Assembly (NCBI GenBank): GCA_008921705.1
Contig: VFFE01007785.1
Coordinates: forward strand, 229,125 to 293,124
Reading direction: 5' to 3'
DNA length: 64,000 bases
Origin: Burhinus oedicnemus
Taxonomy: Eukaryota; Chordata; Aves; Charadriiformes; Burhinidae
Shown: piece after piece, positions 62,701 through 64,000 of the stretch
Numbering within the stretch: the stretch's first letter is position 1
Layout of the letters: every line of letters starts with the position of its first letter
Notes under the pieces: generated by a model
Told to the model about the DNA's origin: nothing
Database searches by the model: none
What the model saw: only the letters and a program-made list of their open reading frames with translations
Position numbers and translations under genes: made by a program

Positions 62701-64000
62701 GAAGCACAGCGTGCTTAATGATACTGGCCATCATTAGTAGCTGATTGAGAACTGCTACATTTCATTTTTTGGTTCTCTGGCAACTGTAGTGGACTCTTTT
62801 TTATTTTTTGAAGTGTATTCTTAATCCATTCTTAAGGGCTTATGCACTGTAGCAAATAACTCCCATTTAGAGACTGTCGACGTTTTGATGCTGATAGAAA
62901 ATGATCTGAATTAAGCATAGTGATTTTGAAATTGATTATTAAAGTTACATTAATCCCCCATGCCAGTGGAAACTATTATGCAAAATGAAACTTACTTTCA
63001 GTCACTATAATTTACTTCCCTTTGGACTTCAGAAGTGATGTAAATGAAATTGAATTTAGCCTTGTTTCTTTCTGAATAACAGTGCCCATATAAGAGGTTT
63101 AGTCTGGTTTTACAGCTATTTAGATTAACTTTACTGAGAAAGATGATAGTAATTACATGGGAGAAGGTAGAGACTAGAGAAAAGCCCTTTAGATTATGTA
63201 AATTCTTCCTTGTTTCCCAACCCTTATTTCAGCCTTTCAACAGACTGCAGATTCAGTGTCCATTTTCTGTAATTAAACTGTCATGGGAATATTGAAATAA
63301 CTTGCAGTGTAGGTCTTCATCACGCTAAAACGTGTGCTCTTGTGCACTTTTACCTTTGAAATCAGTGGATTACTCAAAGTATGGCAGCCAAACACCTGTG
63401 CTAATATTCACAAGATATTGGCCTTGAAGGGCAAAGCAGGAAATGGCCCCAGGAGAGACCTAATAACTCTGTTGCTTATCCACTTCTGAGCTTATAAGGG
63501 TGTAAAAAGCAACAATCTTTTTTTCACCTTCACCCGGGGATGTATGCCACAATTCCTCTCATGTGTCACTTCAGTGACAAGCCGTAGACATCTACAGGGT
63601 TGACATTGATATGCGAGTTTAACATCTAGAGCTTCTTTACGGTCAATGGAAAGAAACAAGAGTGCTCTTCATCTCATCCTGAAGTAGCTACCAAGTCGTG
63701 CTCTAAAAGTATCTCTTTCCCTCCTCACCAAAGAAGCTCTCGGCTAGGTCAGATGCTGGTGTCTATTGCTTGGATATCTAGAGTTCAGAGAGATCAGTTT
63801 TGTCTTCCCAGAGACTCAGAAGGATATTAGAGTGCAGTTCCTGTCCTCTGGCAATGTAAATGCTTTCTCTGTCCAAGGTGGACAGGTGCGTTTCTGAGAA
63901 AAGTCATGCCAAAAAAGGTGCTGTTGTTTTCAGTTAGAAGTATGTTAATGACCAATGTCACATTTAGGGAAATCTGGGTAACTTGCTATTGTCTCCATGA
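59773..64000. other. Unique non-coding sequence, possibly rich in conserved elements
   Basis: No gene or repeat recognised. The block at about 62150-63100 has balanced composition with few simple repeats and several transcription-factor-like motifs. A minus-strand frame (62174-62575, 133 codons) includes a low-complexity GGGGGG run and no domain, and is judged fortuitous. Confidence 0.5.
62213..62270. promoter_or_regulatory. GCCAA half-site cluster and GTCAAAGCC palindrome
   Basis: Three GCCAA half-sites (62213-62217, 62225-62229, 62232-62236) and a TTGG (62239-62242) are followed by a perfect inverted repeat GTCAAAGCC-A-GGCTTTGAC (62252-62270). GCCAA/TTGGC is the NFI half-site, and TCAAAG/CTTTGA is the TCF/LEF core. 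Possible bound element. Function is inferred only. Confidence 0.35.

Overview
This window is eukaryotic and almost certainly avian nuclear DNA. It has low GC, no dense gene packing and long unique intergenic or intronic stretches. Its recognisable content is CR1 LINE retrotransposons, with the bird-type 3' tail built from the octamer ATTCTATG, plus one solo long terminal repeat of a type common in bird genomes. A 20-N assembly gap lies at 33409-33428. The species cannot be fixed from the sequence alone.

No host protein-coding gene, rRNA, tRNA or CRISPR array can be supported. The window looks like a gene desert or the inside of a very large intron. The only open frames with recognisable protein similarity are fragments of CR1 ORF2 (endonuclease and reverse transcriptase), and all are dead copies.

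Layout. 1-1560 is unique sequence. 1561-2608 is a + strand CR1 fragment carrying the reverse transcriptase palm and C-terminus. 2609-20530 is unique sequence, with a homeodomain/POU motif cluster near 5.94-6.06 kb, a 27-bp tandem duplication at 12.48 kb and a MIR-like SINE scrap at 19.4 kb. 20531-24372 holds two minus-strand CR1 copies from different subfamilies, abutting head to tail at about 23196. One is about 2.67 kb long and reaches into the endonuclease domain. 26461-26957 is a minus-strand solo LTR with its own TATA box and a probable 5-bp target-site duplication. 28851-28956 is a short CR1 3' end. 29922-29982 is a pure-purine AAGGG array. 30.35-31.35 kb holds two CpG-richer patches. 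34.3-35.69 kb is an ancient, much-diverged + strand CR1 that still shows an [I/F]ADD reverse transcriptase signature. 38.7-38.86 kb is a MIR-like SINE 3' part. 41691-42168 and 59381-59772 are two more CR1 3' fragments of the same subfamily as the one at 1561. A pentanucleotide array lies at 43724-43781. 59.8-64 kb is unique and includes a palindrome and NFI-type half-site cluster at 62.2 kb that resembles a conserved non-coding element.

No genes work together here in an operon-like sense. The biology visible is layered retrotransposition: very old CR1 and MIR, then younger CR1 subfamilies, then an LTR insertion reduced to a solo LTR, with possible cis-regulatory blocks between them. I found no convincing undescribed system. 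The leads most worth checking are the head-to-tail CR1 junction, the motif-dense unique blocks and the retained LTR promoter.
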